A stretch of DNA of 64,000 bases from Brachyspira pilosicoli P43/6/78 (GTDB lineage Bacteria; Spirochaetota; Brachyspiria; Brachyspirales; Brachyspiraceae): contig NC_019908.1 in NCBI RefSeq assembly GCF_000325665.1, positions 496,001 through 560,000 of the forward strand, in the 5' to 3' direction. The position numbers were made by a program, and so were the translations under genes. Below are positions 26,579 to 36,406 of this stretch, piece by piece. A model generated the notes under the pieces. That model was given only the letters and a program-made list of their open reading frames with translations, searched no databases and was not told where the DNA came from. Positions within the stretch are counted from its first letter, which is position 1. Each line of letters begins with the position of its first letter.

Positions 26579-27778
26579 ATGAATAATACTAATACTAATA
26601 AAACAATTAAATTTCCAAAATCATCAACAATATTTATAGATGGCCAAGACCCTAAATATAAATTTTATATAATTATAAAAGGTAAAGTTTTAGCATACAA
26701 TTATTTTGCAGATGATTATACTATAGAATATAAAGAAGGTGAGATAATAGGACTATTTAATGCCGTTATAAATGAACCTTTTACATCAACAGTGAAAGCA
26801 ATAGAAGATGTTGAAGTTTTAGAAATGAATGTTTATGAGATAGAAAAGATAGATAATCCTAATATAATAAATAAAATATATGAGTACTTACTTCTTAATT
26901 TGGAGAGATGGATTAATAGATATTATTATTTCTTGAGTAAAGTTACTACAACTTATAATTATTATACTGATAAAAATAGAATAGATATGATTAGTATGGC
27001 TAGTATTTATGAAGAGAATGGATATACTGATGCTGCTTCAAAGATATATGCTAAATATTTAGAATTAAACCCTAATGCTGAAGATATTGGATTTGTGAGA
27101 AATAAAATAGACAAATTAGGAAAAATAGAAGAGCCTGAATATATAGATAATAATGTTTATAAGTTTAAAAAGGGATATTGTTTATACACAGAGTTTCAAT
27201 ATAATGATTATATTTATATTATTAGATATGGAAAAGTTGGAGTATATAATATATTTAATTCCAGACAAGTTACAAGAAGGGTATGTGTGAATAATGAAAT
27301 ACTTAATGGATATGCTCCTAAAAGTGATATTAGACCTCTTTTTACTACAGCAGTGGTATTACAAGACTCTATTATACAGCTTGCTAAAAAAGAAGAGTTT
27401 ATGGAGTTGATATTAAAAGATAATAATATAAGACTCTATCTTATAAAAGTTATGAGTATGAGAGTATATATTACAATATCTAGAATAAAATCTTTTAATG
27501 CTAATAATAATGTTAGTAAGTTTGTAATTATATTGGAAGCTTTAATTAAATATGAATTGATATTTAAAAATACAAAACAAATAGTATTTCCATACAATTT
27601 TAATGACCTTTGTTCTATGGTTGGTATTACTGCAGATGCCAATAAAGAAGCAGAGTTAAATAAAATAAAATCTGTTTCCATAACTGAAGACGGATATATT
27701 ATGATAAAGGATACAGAAGAGTTTTATAAAGAATATGAAATATATAAACAAAGAACATCAAATAAATTAAAAAAATAA
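26579..27778 (+). CDS. Protein with two cyclic-nucleotide-binding-like domains (Crp/Fnr relative)
   Basis: 399 residues. Residues 1-110 form a CNB-like beta barrel (YKFYIIIKGKVLAYNYFADD). A helical pair at 130-170 resembles a TPR unit (SIYEENGYTDAASKIYAKYL). A second CNB-like region follows at about 195-300 (DYIYIIRYGKVGVYNI). The C-terminus may be a Crp-type winged helix (NFNDLCSMVGITADANKEAE). A single chain with two sensor domains and one DNA-binding domain is unlike Crp, which dimerises. The phosphate-binding cassette is weak, so the ligand may not be cAMP. Function unknown. Confidence 0.7.
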   Translation: MNNTNTNKTIKFPKSSTIFIDGQDPKYKFYIIIKGKVLAYNYFADDYTIEYKEGEIIGLFNAVINEPFTSTVKAIEDVEVLEMNVYEIEKIDNPNIINKIYEYLLLNLERWINRYYYFLSKVTTTYNYYTDKNRIDMISMASIYEENGYTDAASKIYAKYLELNPNAEDIGFVRNKIDKLGKIEEPEYIDNNVYKFKKGYCLYTEFQYNDYIYIIRYGKVGVYNIFNSRQVTRRVCVNNEILNGYAPKSDIRPLFTTAVVLQDSIIQLAKKEEFMELILKDNNIRLYLIKVMSMRVYITISRIKSFNANNNVSKFVIILEALIKYELIFKNTKQIVFPYNFNDLCSMVGITADANKEAELNKIKSVSITEDGYIMIKDTEEFYKEYEIYKQRTSNKLKK

Positions 27779-27779
27779 A

Positions 27780-28502
27780 TTAAATAATAAAATATGATAA
27801 ATACTCTATATTTCCTTTAGAGCCTTTTATAGGGGAGATAGTTCTATTTATCTCTTTAAATCCTATTTCTGTGATTCTATTAATTGCATTATTAACTATC
27901 TTTTCTCTCAATATATCATCTTTAATAATTCCTCCCTTTGAAACTTCACCTTTTTCAGCTTCAAATTGAGGTTTAATAAGGCTTACCCAATATTCTAAAT
28001 CATTTAATTCTTTAAATATAATAGGAGCAATTTTTGAAATGGATATAAAAGAAACATCACTCACCACAATAGAAGGAATTTCTCCTTCAAACATTTCTCT
28101 TTTTATATCTTTGGCATTAAAATCTTCTATTGATATTACTCTTTTGTCATTTCTTAATTTGTATACAAGCTGATTATGACCAACATCTAAAGCATAAACT
28201 TTTTTAGCACCATAAGAGAGAAGACAATCGGTAAATCCTCCTGTAGAAGCCCCTATATCTAAACATATTTTATTTTCTACAGAAAGATTAAATTCCAATA
28301 AAGCTTTTTCTAACTTTTCTCCAGCTCTAGATACATATTTTCTATTTTGTATGACTTCTATTTTATCGGTATCTTTTATTTTTTGAGCTTTAGAAGTTAC
28401 TTTTACACCATTAACAAATACACATCCAGCTAATATTATATCCTGTGCTTTGGACCTGCTTTCAGTATATCCGTTATGATGTACATACTCATCTAATCTC
28501 AT
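27780..28502 (-). CDS. tlyA: TlyA, 16S/23S rRNA 2'-O-methyltransferase (hemolysin A)
   Basis: TlyA methylates ribose 2'-OH in rRNA and was first described as a hemolysin in Brachyspira hyodysenteriae. 240 residues: an S4 RNA-binding domain at 1-60 (MRLDEYVHHNGYTESRSKAQ), then a Rossmann methyltransferase with SAM motif DIGASTGGFTDCLL and the FtsJ-like catalytic residues including KPQFE. Full family length. It starts 8 nt after the stop of the upstream secreted-protein gene, so they likely share a transcript. Confidence 0.93.
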   Translation of the reverse strand: MRLDEYVHHNGYTESRSKAQDIILAGCVFVNGVKVTSKAQKIKDTDKIEVIQNRKYVSRAGEKLEKALLEFNLSVENKICLDIGASTGGFTDCLLSYGAKKVYALDVGHNQLVYKLRNDKRVISIEDFNAKDIKREMFEGEIPSIVVSDVSFISISKIAPIIFKELNDLEYWVSLIKPQFEAEKGEVSKGGIIKDDILREKIVNNAINRITEIGFKEINRTISPIKGSKGNIEYLSYFII

Positions 28503-28510
28503 TTATAAAA

Positions 28511-30019
28511 TTATTCTAATCCGCCGATAAATGTTTTAATAATACTCAAAGCATTTTTTTCTTTATCTCTTGTATTTACTTTTATTAATACTTGAGTATG
28601 ATTAGCGTCTAATATATTTGAAGTTAAATATACAGATTCAAAATTTTCAGTATATTCATCACCAATTCCATATAAAGCTAAATTAGAGTTTAATTCCAAG
28701 TAAAATACAAAAGTATTATTCTTAGCCAAATCAACTTTATTTTTATCTAGCTTAACATTAGGCATTTCATTGTTCATTATTTTTTCTATAATAGCAGGAT
28801 TACTACTAATATAAAGTATAGAATCTTTAACATAACAAGTATTACCAGCAAGTGTATATATGTCATTATTAACATCATCAGCTAAAGCATCTAATATAAT
28901 TTTTACTGTATTTTCATCAGTGATAGAAGCAGAAATAAGTAAATCAGGGTCTTCATTTTCATTGCTGTCCCAAGCAGATACAAATATATCGCCACCTAAA
29001 AGTTCTATAAATTTATAAACATCAACTCCATATTCTTCTAATTCTGCAAAATCTTCACTAAATGGGAATTCATCGCCAAACATAGTTTTTAAATGTTTAG
29101 AAAGTTCAGTACTGTTGAAAGCTAATGATAAAAATCCATAATTATTCTCACCATTAACAAAAGTATATATATTGTCAGCTAATTCCTTTTTTAGTAAAGA
29201 ACTATCATAAGGATAATTTGGTGAATATGTATCTATTACAACATCAGCATTTCCAACATTAAAATTAACTTTAGCAGTTAATATAGCATCTTTATAACTT
29301 TCTTTAGATAAACCATCATAATTTCTTCCAAATAAAAACTTTGTAAACTCATCAGTTTCATCAGAAAGTAAAGATAAATCTACCCAAGCATAAAAATCAT
29401 TAGTTTGATTTTCTAATTCCATAAACTTTTCATTTGTAAGAGGAGAAGTAGTATCAAATATAGAATTAGCAATATTTATAATATTATTTTCTTTATTAAG
29501 TTCTTCATTATACCAATAAATATCATCTAGTTTTGTTTCTACTGTAAATACTTCATCATTCCAAGATATTAAAGTTGTATCATCAAGATAAAAATATCTG
29601 TAATTATTGTTATCACTAAAAGATATTAATTTATCCTCTTGGCTTGCTATTTTTATCATCACTCTATTTAATTCAGTTACATCTAATATATCAATCATTA
29701 CTGCTATTTCTTGATAGCTATTAAATGAAACTATTTTTGAAGGTTTAGAAAAATCTAATATCTGTTCTAGTTTATTAGTCATAACTTCTACTACATAGGC
29801 ATCATCTCTATATGTAGCAAAATTATCAGCAAACTTTTGCATAAACACTTTATTAAGAGTCTTTTGTAAACTAATTTCAGCTTTTGTAGATAATTCATTT
29901 AATTTTATAGAAAATACAGCTTGAGAAGTACTTGGAACATATTTTGTTTCTACTGCTTGTATTACTGAAGTTGAAAATAGAGTTATCATTAAAACAACTA
30001 TAGATATTATATTTTTCAT
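28511..30019 (-). CDS. Secreted protein of unknown function (DUF4836-like)
   Basis: A signal peptide of about 22 residues is followed by a roughly 480-residue extracytoplasmic protein. The opening KYVPSTSQAVFSIKLNELS and repeated lines like KLDKNKVDLAKNNTFVFYLE resemble DUF4836/DUF3352-type proteins, in which two similar halves check conserved hydrophobic strands. No catalytic motif is recognised. SD AGGAGAG is good. It precedes tlyA by 8 nt. The family call is tentative. Confidence 0.55.
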   Translation of the reverse strand: MKNIISIVVLMITLFSTSVIQAVETKYVPSTSQAVFSIKLNELSTKAEISLQKTLNKVFMQKFADNFATYRDDAYVVEVMTNKLEQILDFSKPSKIVSFNSYQEIAVMIDILDVTELNRVMIKIASQEDKLISFSDNNNYRYFYLDDTTLISWNDEVFTVETKLDDIYWYNEELNKENNIINIANSIFDTTSPLTNEKFMELENQTNDFYAWVDLSLLSDETDEFTKFLFGRNYDGLSKESYKDAILTAKVNFNVGNADVVIDTYSPNYPYDSSLLKKELADNIYTFVNGENNYGFLSLAFNSTELSKHLKTMFGDEFPFSEDFAELEEYGVDVYKFIELLGGDIFVSAWDSNENEDPDLLISASITDENTVKIILDALADDVNNDIYTLAGNTCYVKDSILYISSNPAIIEKIMNNEMPNVKLDKNKVDLAKNNTFVFYLELNSNLALYGIGDEYTENFESVYLTSNILDANHTQVLIKVNTRDKEKNALSIIKTFIGGLE

Positions 30020-30203
30020 TTTACTAAAACTCTCCTTAAATTTTATAAAGCAACTTAATATATTATATTAGACTAAAAATTAAAAGTCAAGTATAATATA
30101 AAGAATATAAATACTATTTTATAAAAAATAAATAAATATTTTAATGAAAAAAATATTTCAAAGTTTATACTTTATGGTTATATATATGGGAGTATTATAT
30201 AAA

Positions 30204-30827
30204 ATGAAAAGAATAACTAGTGTTTTTGCATTATTACTATTATTTATTGTATCATGTAATTCAAATATTAATGATAGAAAAGTAACTAAATCTGCTTTAT
30301 TAAATGAACATAATGCATCTGTTGTAAATACCGAGTTTAATGGAAGCAAAACAATTATAGTATACTATTCTTGGAATGGCAATACAGAAATAGTGGCTAA
30401 TAAGATTAAAAAGATTACAGGTGCTGATATATATAAAATTACTACAAAAATCCCATATCCAAATGAATATGATGATATGGTGATTCAAGTAAAAGATGAT
30501 ATAGATAATGATAAGCTTCCAGAATTAAACGGCAGTGTTGATTTATCTAAATATGATAATATTATTATTGGATATCCAATATGGATAGGTGATATGGCTT
30601 TGCCTATGAAAAGCTTTTTGTCAAAAAATGATTTAAAAGGAAAAAATATAGCACCGTTTATATTAAGCGGAGGCTCAAGAGTATATAGAAGTGTTTCATA
30701 TATAAAAGATACATGTCCTGATAGTAAAGTTTTGAATTATATATCTATAAAAAGAAAAGATGTATCCGATTTGGACGGTAAAATAAATAATTGGATAAGA
30801 AAAATAAAAGTAGATATATCTAAATAA
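30204..30827 (+). CDS. Flavodoxin-like lipoprotein
   Basis: A signal peptide with lipobox (LLLFIVSC) precedes a flavodoxin fold. The phosphate loop YYSWNGNTEIVANKI binds FMN phosphate, and GYPIWIGDMALPM and LSGGSRVYRS line the flavin. It resembles Flavodoxin_4 proteins. An FMN protein outside the cytoplasm suggests an envelope redox role (inference). Start taken at 30204, with GGGAG upstream; the ORF could begin 20 codons earlier, but that would hide the signal peptide. Confidence 0.82.
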   Translation: MKRITSVFALLLLFIVSCNSNINDRKVTKSALLNEHNASVVNTEFNGSKTIIVYYSWNGNTEIVANKIKKITGADIYKITTKIPYPNEYDDMVIQVKDDIDNDKLPELNGSVDLSKYDNIIIGYPIWIGDMALPMKSFLSKNDLKGKNIAPFILSGGSRVYRSVSYIKDTCPDSKVLNYISIKRKDVSDLDGKINNWIRKIKVDISK

Positions 30828-30918
30828 TTTATTAATATTATGTTAATATTTGCATAAAGAAAAAAAATAGTATACAATTTACATAATAATAATATAATTG
30901 TTATTTGGAGATATATTT

Positions 30919-31848
30919 ATGAAAATAGATAATAGAGTATTAATATCTGATGACGGTCATAGAATGTACACTTATATTTTTACTCCAGACACTCAGCCCA
31001 AGGCAATAGTACAAATAGTTCATGGTCTTGGCGAACATGCTGGAAGGTATAAGGAACTAGCTAGCAAATTGGCAGATAATGGTTTTTTAGTATGTGCTGA
31101 TGACCATAGAGGCTTTGGAAGAAGTACTGTTAGTAAAGATAGTATTGGACATATTGCAGATAAAAATGGTGCTGATTTAATATTAGAAGATATGAAGCAT
31201 CTTATGGTTACAGTAAAAGCTGATTATCCTAATATCCCATATTTTATGTTAGGTCATAGTATGGGGTCTTTTTTAACAAGAGGCTTTTTAATAAAATATC
31301 ATAAAGATTTAAATGGTGCTATTATAATGGGTACTAAGGGAAAGCCTAATACAATAGAAAGTATCGGTAAATTAATAGCAAATGTTCAAAAGTCAATTTT
31401 TGGAGGAAGAAAGAGAGCTAAATTATTAGATAAATTATCTGTTGGAGGATATGGAAAGAAATATTTCCCTAAAGATAAATCAGATTTAGCTTGGCTTACT
31501 TCAGATAAAGAAGAGATTAATAAAGTATTGGAAGATGAGTATTTTGCTAGTAAACCTGCTAGTATAGAGACTTATATACAATTATTTAATTTGATAGATA
31601 AGATTTCAGATAAAGATAATTATTCTAATATGAGTAAGGATTTTCCTATACTTTTAATATCTGGAGATAAAGACCCTATTGGAAATATGGGAAAGGGTGT
31701 AAAATGGGTATATGAAATGTATAAATCTTTAGGACTTAATGATATTAATATAAGTTTATATAAAGACGGAAGACATGAAATATTGAATGATGTGCAAAGA
31801 CATGATGTTATGAATGAAATACTTGATTGGCTTAATGCTCATATTTAA
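30919..31848 (+). CDS. Alpha/beta hydrolase, monoacylglycerol lipase/lysophospholipase-like
   Basis: About 309 residues of the Hydrolase_4 (lysophospholipase L2 / MGL) family. The oxyanion HGLGEHAGRY, the nucleophile elbow LGHSMGSF, the late acidic SGDKDPIGN and DGRHEILND form the Ser-Asp-His triad. No signal peptide. It may remove fatty acids from monoacylglycerol or lysophospholipid. Start taken at ATG 30919 (GGAG 8 nt upstream); the TTG at 30898 lacks an SD. The following gmhA gene is adjacent. Confidence 0.85.
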   Translation: MKIDNRVLISDDGHRMYTYIFTPDTQPKAIVQIVHGLGEHAGRYKELASKLADNGFLVCADDHRGFGRSTVSKDSIGHIADKNGADLILEDMKHLMVTVKADYPNIPYFMLGHSMGSFLTRGFLIKYHKDLNGAIIMGTKGKPNTIESIGKLIANVQKSIFGGRKRAKLLDKLSVGGYGKKYFPKDKSDLAWLTSDKEEINKVLEDEYFASKPASIETYIQLFNLIDKISDKDNYSNMSKDFPILLISGDKDPIGNMGKGVKWVYEMYKSLGLNDINISLYKDGRHEILNDVQRHDVMNEILDWLNAHI

Positions 31849-31875
31849 ATGTATAAAAAAAGGAAGTTATATGTT

Positions 31876-32499
31876 ATGGCTAATTTAATTGAAAGATTTA
31901 AAGAATTAGAACCAATAAAAGGAAACATAGATTTAGCAATAGAATCTATAATTAGCTGTTATAAAAATGGAAATAAAGTTTTGATAGCTGGTAATGGCGG
32001 AAGTGCTTGCGACAGTGAACATATTGCTGGCGAATTATTAAAAAGCTTTGTAAAGAAAAGACCTATAAAAGAAGAGATTAGAAAAGGGCTTTTATCTATG
32101 GAAGATGGAGAATATATTGCTGATAATTTAGAAGCTCCTCTTAGAGCCATTGCTTTAACTTCTCATATGGGGCTTTCTACTGCATATTTAAATGATAGAG
32201 ATCCTTATTTAATATTTGCTCAGCAGTTATTAGGTTTTGGGGACAAGGGAGATATTTTTATTGCTATAAGTACATCAGGCAACGCTAAAAATATTATACA
32301 TGCTTGTAAAGTTGCTAAGGCTATGGGAATAAAAATAATATCTTTTACGAATAATCATGGCGGTAAGCTTGCAGAGATGGCTGATATTGCTATAAAGGCT
32401 CCTTCAAAAGAAACATATATCGCTCAGGAATATCATGAAGCTATTTATCATGAAATTTGTATAAGAGTGGAAGAGTATTTCTTTAAAGAAGATAGATAA
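31876..32499 (+). CDS. gmhA: Phosphoheptose isomerase (SIS domain)
   Basis: Sedoheptulose-7-P isomerase, the first step to the ADP-heptose of LOS core. A SIS fold with IAGNGGSACDSEHIAGELLK, then ISTSGNAKNIIHACKVAK and an EYHEAIYHEICIRVEE helix containing active-site Glu/His of GmhA. DiaA is a close relative, but the SACDSEH motif and the downstream heptosyltransferase favour GmhA. Start preferred at ATG 31876, since AGGAAG (31861-31866) lies 9 nt before; ATG 31849 has none. Confidence 0.85.
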   Translation: MANLIERFKELEPIKGNIDLAIESIISCYKNGNKVLIAGNGGSACDSEHIAGELLKSFVKKRPIKEEIRKGLLSMEDGEYIADNLEAPLRAIALTSHMGLSTAYLNDRDPYLIFAQQLLGFGDKGDIFIAISTSGNAKNIIHACKVAKAMGIKIISFTNNHGGKLAEMADIAIKAPSKETYIAQEYHEAIYHEICIRVEEYFFKEDR

Positions 32500-32517
32500 T
32501 AATATTTTATAAGGTTT

Positions 32518-33546
32518 ATGAAAATACTTTTAATAAAACAAACTTCTCTTGGAGATGTGCTTCATTCAACTCCTGTTATTAGGGCATTGAAAAAATGGAA
32601 AAGCGACTGTACTATAGATGTAGTAACAGATAAAAGAGCCTTAGGGATACTTGAAAATAATCCATATATAAATAAATTGTATGTGCTTGATATATATAAA
32701 TACGAAAAAGAAATATTTGCTTCACCTTCTAAATTTTTTTCTACAATTAAAGAGTTTTTTTCTCATATTAAAGAAGTGAGAAAAGAGCATTATGATATAG
32801 CAATAGATTTGCAAGGGCTTGAGAGAAGCGTTATATTTCTTTATTTGTGTCATTCAAAAAAGAAGTTTGCTAAAGGAAAATGGCTTGGAATAAAAAGCAA
32901 TTATTATAAAGATATTAATGCTATAGTTGGACTTCTTTCTTTTTTGGATTTTATTGACTGTCCAAGTGATGGTACAGATTTAGATTATTTTTTGCCAGGC
33001 AATATAGAAGATGTTTTTAATAAAAAAATAGAAAATTTAAATATAAAATTAGATAAAGATTATATTGTATTTTCTCCTTTTTCAAGATGGGATACTAAAG
33101 ATTTATCTGTAAAAAAATCTAGAGAGATAATTGAAGAGATAAGAAAAATAAGTAAAATACAAATAATAATATCAGCAACAGGGGACTATAATGACAAATG
33201 TATTGAAATAGCTAATGGCTTTGAAAATGTATTAAACACATCAAGTTATTTTAATTTAAATGAGTTAGCTTATTTAATAAAAGAGTCATCGGCAATGATT
33301 ACATCTGATTCTTTTCCAATGCATACTGGCTGTGCTTTTAAAAAACCGCTTATAGCAATATTCGGTCCAACTAGTGAGGTTAGGGTAGGGCCTATAGCAG
33401 AAAACTCTGAAACCATTAGAGTAGAGGGCTTAGAATGTGCAAGATGCTACAAAAGGAAAAACTGCCCAAATAATCATATATGTATAGAAAATATAGATGC
33501 TAAATTAGTGGCAACTAGAATACTTCAAAAAATAGGCTATTTATAA
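32518..33546 (+). CDS. Heptosyltransferase-like glycosyltransferase (GT9)
   Basis: 342 residues of glycosyltransferase family 9. The opening MKILLIKQTSLGDVLHSTPV and the late SDSFPMHTGCAFKKPLIAIF (SxxxHxA-like donor site) are typical of WaaC/WaaF-type enzymes that add heptose to lipid A-Kdo. A Cys pair in a C-terminal CARCYKRKNC region is also usual for the family. It follows gmhA by 18 nt, a logical pairing for LOS core. The exact acceptor is unknown. Confidence 0.85.
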   Translation: MKILLIKQTSLGDVLHSTPVIRALKKWKSDCTIDVVTDKRALGILENNPYINKLYVLDIYKYEKEIFASPSKFFSTIKEFFSHIKEVRKEHYDIAIDLQGLERSVIFLYLCHSKKKFAKGKWLGIKSNYYKDINAIVGLLSFLDFIDCPSDGTDLDYFLPGNIEDVFNKKIENLNIKLDKDYIVFSPFSRWDTKDLSVKKSREIIEEIRKISKIQIIISATGDYNDKCIEIANGFENVLNTSSYFNLNELAYLIKESSAMITSDSFPMHTGCAFKKPLIAIFGPTSEVRVGPIAENSETIRVEGLECARCYKRKNCPNNHICIENIDAKLVATRILQKIGYL

Positions 33547-33551
33547 TATTT

Positions 33552-33815
33552 TTACTGTTGCTGAGTATTGTTTTCTATTGTTTGTGTATTATTTTCTATA
33601 TTATTATCAGCATTTTCTGCATTATTATTTTCAGCTGTATTTGCTTCTGTATTTTGAGCAGTAGTTTCTTCTACAGTGTTTTGTGTAGTTTGTTCAGTAG
33701 TATTTTCAACTGCATTTTCATCTACTGTAGTATTCTCTTCTGCTGCAACACTTTCAACTTCCTCTTGAACAACTTTTAAATTATCTATATCTTCTGCCTT
33801 AATATTTAAATCCAT
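33552..33815 (-). CDS. Asn/Thr/Glu-rich low-complexity ORF, possible tail of the upstream protein
   Basis: 87 codons, mostly Glu, Asn, Thr and Gln after a short start (MDLNIKAEDIDNLKV). It overlaps the 3' end of the large repeat gene by 17 nt in another frame and has no clear SD. A one-base change in the run of nine A (minus strand, plus-strand Ts ending at 33835) would fuse it to that protein: with eight A the frame runs ETAKKIIRNMDLNIK without a stop. So it may be a real small gene, a C-terminal extension that turns on by slippage, or a product of a sequence error. Confidence 0.4.
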   Translation of the reverse strand: MDLNIKAEDIDNLKVVQEEVESVAAEENTTVDENAVENTTEQTTQNTVEETTAQNTEANTAENNNAENADNNIENNTQTIENNTQQQ

Positions 33816-36354
33816 ATTTCTTATTATTTTTTTTTGCAGTCTCTATATCAACAGCCTCACCTAAAGCATCAACTAATGTAATCTCTGGGTCTTCATTTCT
33901 ATACTGCTTCATTTCTAACACATAGCCTTCAGCATCTTTTGCTATTGTTGTTTTATTTCTTCCGTCATTTTCTATATCTATTGTAACGCCATTTGCTCTT
34001 ACTTCATTAATAGTAGTTTTACCGTCTGTTGTAGTTTTTGTAGTTGATGTACTTCCATCTGCTTCTGTAGATGTTGTTTCTGTATTACCGTAAACATCTT
34101 TTATAACAACTATGCTGCTTCCATTTGGTTTTATTGTTGTAGTTATACTGCTTGAATCTGCCGCTACAACTTCTGTTACACTGCTTGAATCTTTATTAAG
34201 TGTAGTTGTTTCGCTTGAGCCGTCTTGTCTTATTATTCTTTTTATTGTAGTACCATTTGGCATTTTTATTTCGCTTATAGTGTCAGTGCCTACAGTGTCA
34301 GTAATAATAGTACCATCAACTTTTTTAGTAACTACTGTGAATGAGCCATCTTCATTATATGTTTTTGTTATAATGCTTCCGTCATCAGCTTTTACATTAT
34401 AAGAGAAAGTACCAGCTCCAGCTCCTTGTGAACTTCTCTCTTCAACTCTTCCGTCTGGATAAACTATTTTTAAATTGCTAATTCCATTCGTATCAACTGT
34501 AGTAGTACCTATACTTCCATCAACATAATTAGCAACAACGATGTAGCTTCCGTCTGGATTTTCTGTTTTTACTATTAAAGCTCCATCGACTCTCTTTGTC
34601 TCTGTAACAATATTGCCTGAATTATCTTCTGTTCTTTTTACTTCTGTACCGTCTAAACTTCTGCTATAGAAAAATATTCCGTTTTCATCTTTATAGTTGG
34701 TAGTAATAGAGCCGTCTGACCTCTCTACTACAAATGCTTTATTGTTTTCTAAAGTTTTTCTATTTATAAAAGAACCGTCTGGGTATAGAGTATATTCATA
34801 TATGTCGCCTGAAGATGTTTTAGTATTAATAGATTTTGAATTATCTATCATATAAGTCTCTACTCTTTTATCTCCATTTTCAGAGACTATCTCTATTTCT
34901 CTTTTTCCATATGGATATATAGTGTCAGATACTTCATAATTATTAGAATATATTTTGGTTTTTTCTATTTTTCCATTCTCATAAACTATTTTTACACCAT
35001 TAGGATATATTGTCTCTCTTTCATAATCAAAATTTGGAAACACATTTTCTGTAGTAATGCTTCCGTCATTGTTTGTTGTTACTCTATAATTATTTGTAAA
35101 AGGCATAAACTTCACAGATGTATCATTGCTTCTTATAAGAGATATTACTCTCTCTAAAGATTCTCTTTGATAATAATCGCTTCCTACATTAGTTAAAAAT
35201 ATTTCATAAGATATTGCTGCATTAGTGATATCGCCTAAAGTTAAATAAGTATGCCCCATATTAAGATAAGCACTATAGTATAAGCCCCAAGTATTATATA
35301 AATCAACAGAAGCAACATTAGTTTTTATTGAAATCTCATTTCCATTAGTATCTGTTATGTTTGTCATTATCATTATATTTGTTACTATATAAGGATTTTC
35401 TTCTGTTATCACATAAGTAGAACCTGTAGTAGTTGAATTTGTTGTAAGAGTTGGAGAATTAGAGTTTGTAGAGATTTCATTAGTAGATTCTAAATTTGGA
35501 GGTAGGGTAGTTGATGATACTGTTGGGTCTACCACTTCCAATATAAAATTAGTATTAGCTTCAAAAATTACAGTTGTATTTGTGTATTCATATTCATTAG
35601 TAAATGTATTAGTTACAATAACATTTGTAAATAATGGAAGTTTTGTAAAAGTATTGTTTATAAGATTTTTTATATTTTCATTTGATTGATTTAAATTATT
35701 TATGGCATCAGATATATTGTCTGTTGTGTTAGTAAAATTATTTGTGTTATTTGTAGAAATGTTATTAGATATAATAGTATTAGTTATAATATTGTTTGTA
35801 CCTAATAAAGTATTATTTGACATAACGTCGTTTGATAATGATAAGTTGGTAATATTGGCTGTGTTATTATTATCAAGAATAAAAATTGTGTTTGTTACAA
35901 CATTTTGTGATACTGTGTAATTAGTTAATACTTCATAATTTAATTTTGCATTATATGGAGAGTAAAGTCTTTCTATTGCTCTATTATACCAAATCAAAGC
36001 TTCATCATAATTTTTTAATTGATAATAAGAATTGGCTATATTGTTACAAAAAGAATAAGAATCATTAATATCAAAAGCTAATTTATAATAATTTATAGCA
36101 TTTTCGTATTGTTTATCTTGAAAATAGCAAGCCCCTATATAATAATAAAGCATATCATTGGTTGATAGAGGTCTTCTTTTTAAATAAAGTAAAAAAGCTT
36201 CTCTTGCAAAATTATATTTTTTTTGGAAGAAAAGTTTTTCTGCATTATAAAACTCTCTGTCTATATTTCTTTCATCATTAGGAGCAGCATTTTGAGAGAA
36301 TATATTTACACAAGTAAAAATAAATATTAAAAATGCTATAGCTATTTTTTTCAT
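33799..36354 (-). CDS. Large secreted TPR and DGS-repeat protein
   Basis: 851 residues. A signal peptide (MKKIAIAFLIFIFTCVNIFS) is followed by TPR repeats (about 30-150: FYNAEKLFFQKKYNFAREAF, AINYYKLAFDIN). Next comes an Asn/Thr-rich linker (150-330) and another TPR-like pair near 360-390. Residues 430-800 hold about 15 copies of a 20-25-residue beta motif, such as NEDGSFTVVTKKVDGTIITD and NPDGSYIVVANYVDGSIGTT. The pattern resembles other beta-repeat surface proteins, but I know no match. Likely cell-surface or periplasmic; function unknown. Confidence 0.7.
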   Translation of the reverse strand: MKKIAIAFLIFIFTCVNIFSQNAAPNDERNIDREFYNAEKLFFQKKYNFAREAFLLYLKRRPLSTNDMLYYYIGACYFQDKQYENAINYYKLAFDINDSYSFCNNIANSYYQLKNYDEALIWYNRAIERLYSPYNAKLNYEVLTNYTVSQNVVTNTIFILDNNNTANITNLSLSNDVMSNNTLLGTNNIITNTIISNNISTNNTNNFTNTTDNISDAINNLNQSNENIKNLINNTFTKLPLFTNVIVTNTFTNEYEYTNTTVIFEANTNFILEVVDPTVSSTTLPPNLESTNEISTNSNSPTLTTNSTTTGSTYVITEENPYIVTNIMIMTNITDTNGNEISIKTNVASVDLYNTWGLYYSAYLNMGHTYLTLGDITNAAISYEIFLTNVGSDYYQRESLERVISLIRSNDTSVKFMPFTNNYRVTTNNDGSITTENVFPNFDYERETIYPNGVKIVYENGKIEKTKIYSNNYEVSDTIYPYGKREIEIVSENGDKRVETYMIDNSKSINTKTSSGDIYEYTLYPDGSFINRKTLENNKAFVVERSDGSITTNYKDENGIFFYSRSLDGTEVKRTEDNSGNIVTETKRVDGALIVKTENPDGSYIVVANYVDGSIGTTTVDTNGISNLKIVYPDGRVEERSSQGAGAGTFSYNVKADDGSIITKTYNEDGSFTVVTKKVDGTIITDTVGTDTISEIKMPNGTTIKRIIRQDGSSETTTLNKDSSSVTEVVAADSSSITTTIKPNGSSIVVIKDVYGNTETTSTEADGSTSTTKTTTDGKTTINEVRANGVTIDIENDGRNKTTIAKDAEGYVLEMKQYRNEDPEITLVDALGEAVDIETAKKNNKKYGFKY

Positions 36355-36406
36355 AATAATATAATCCTTTTTACTACTTTTTTAAGGATAATAATATTTA
36401 AAACTA

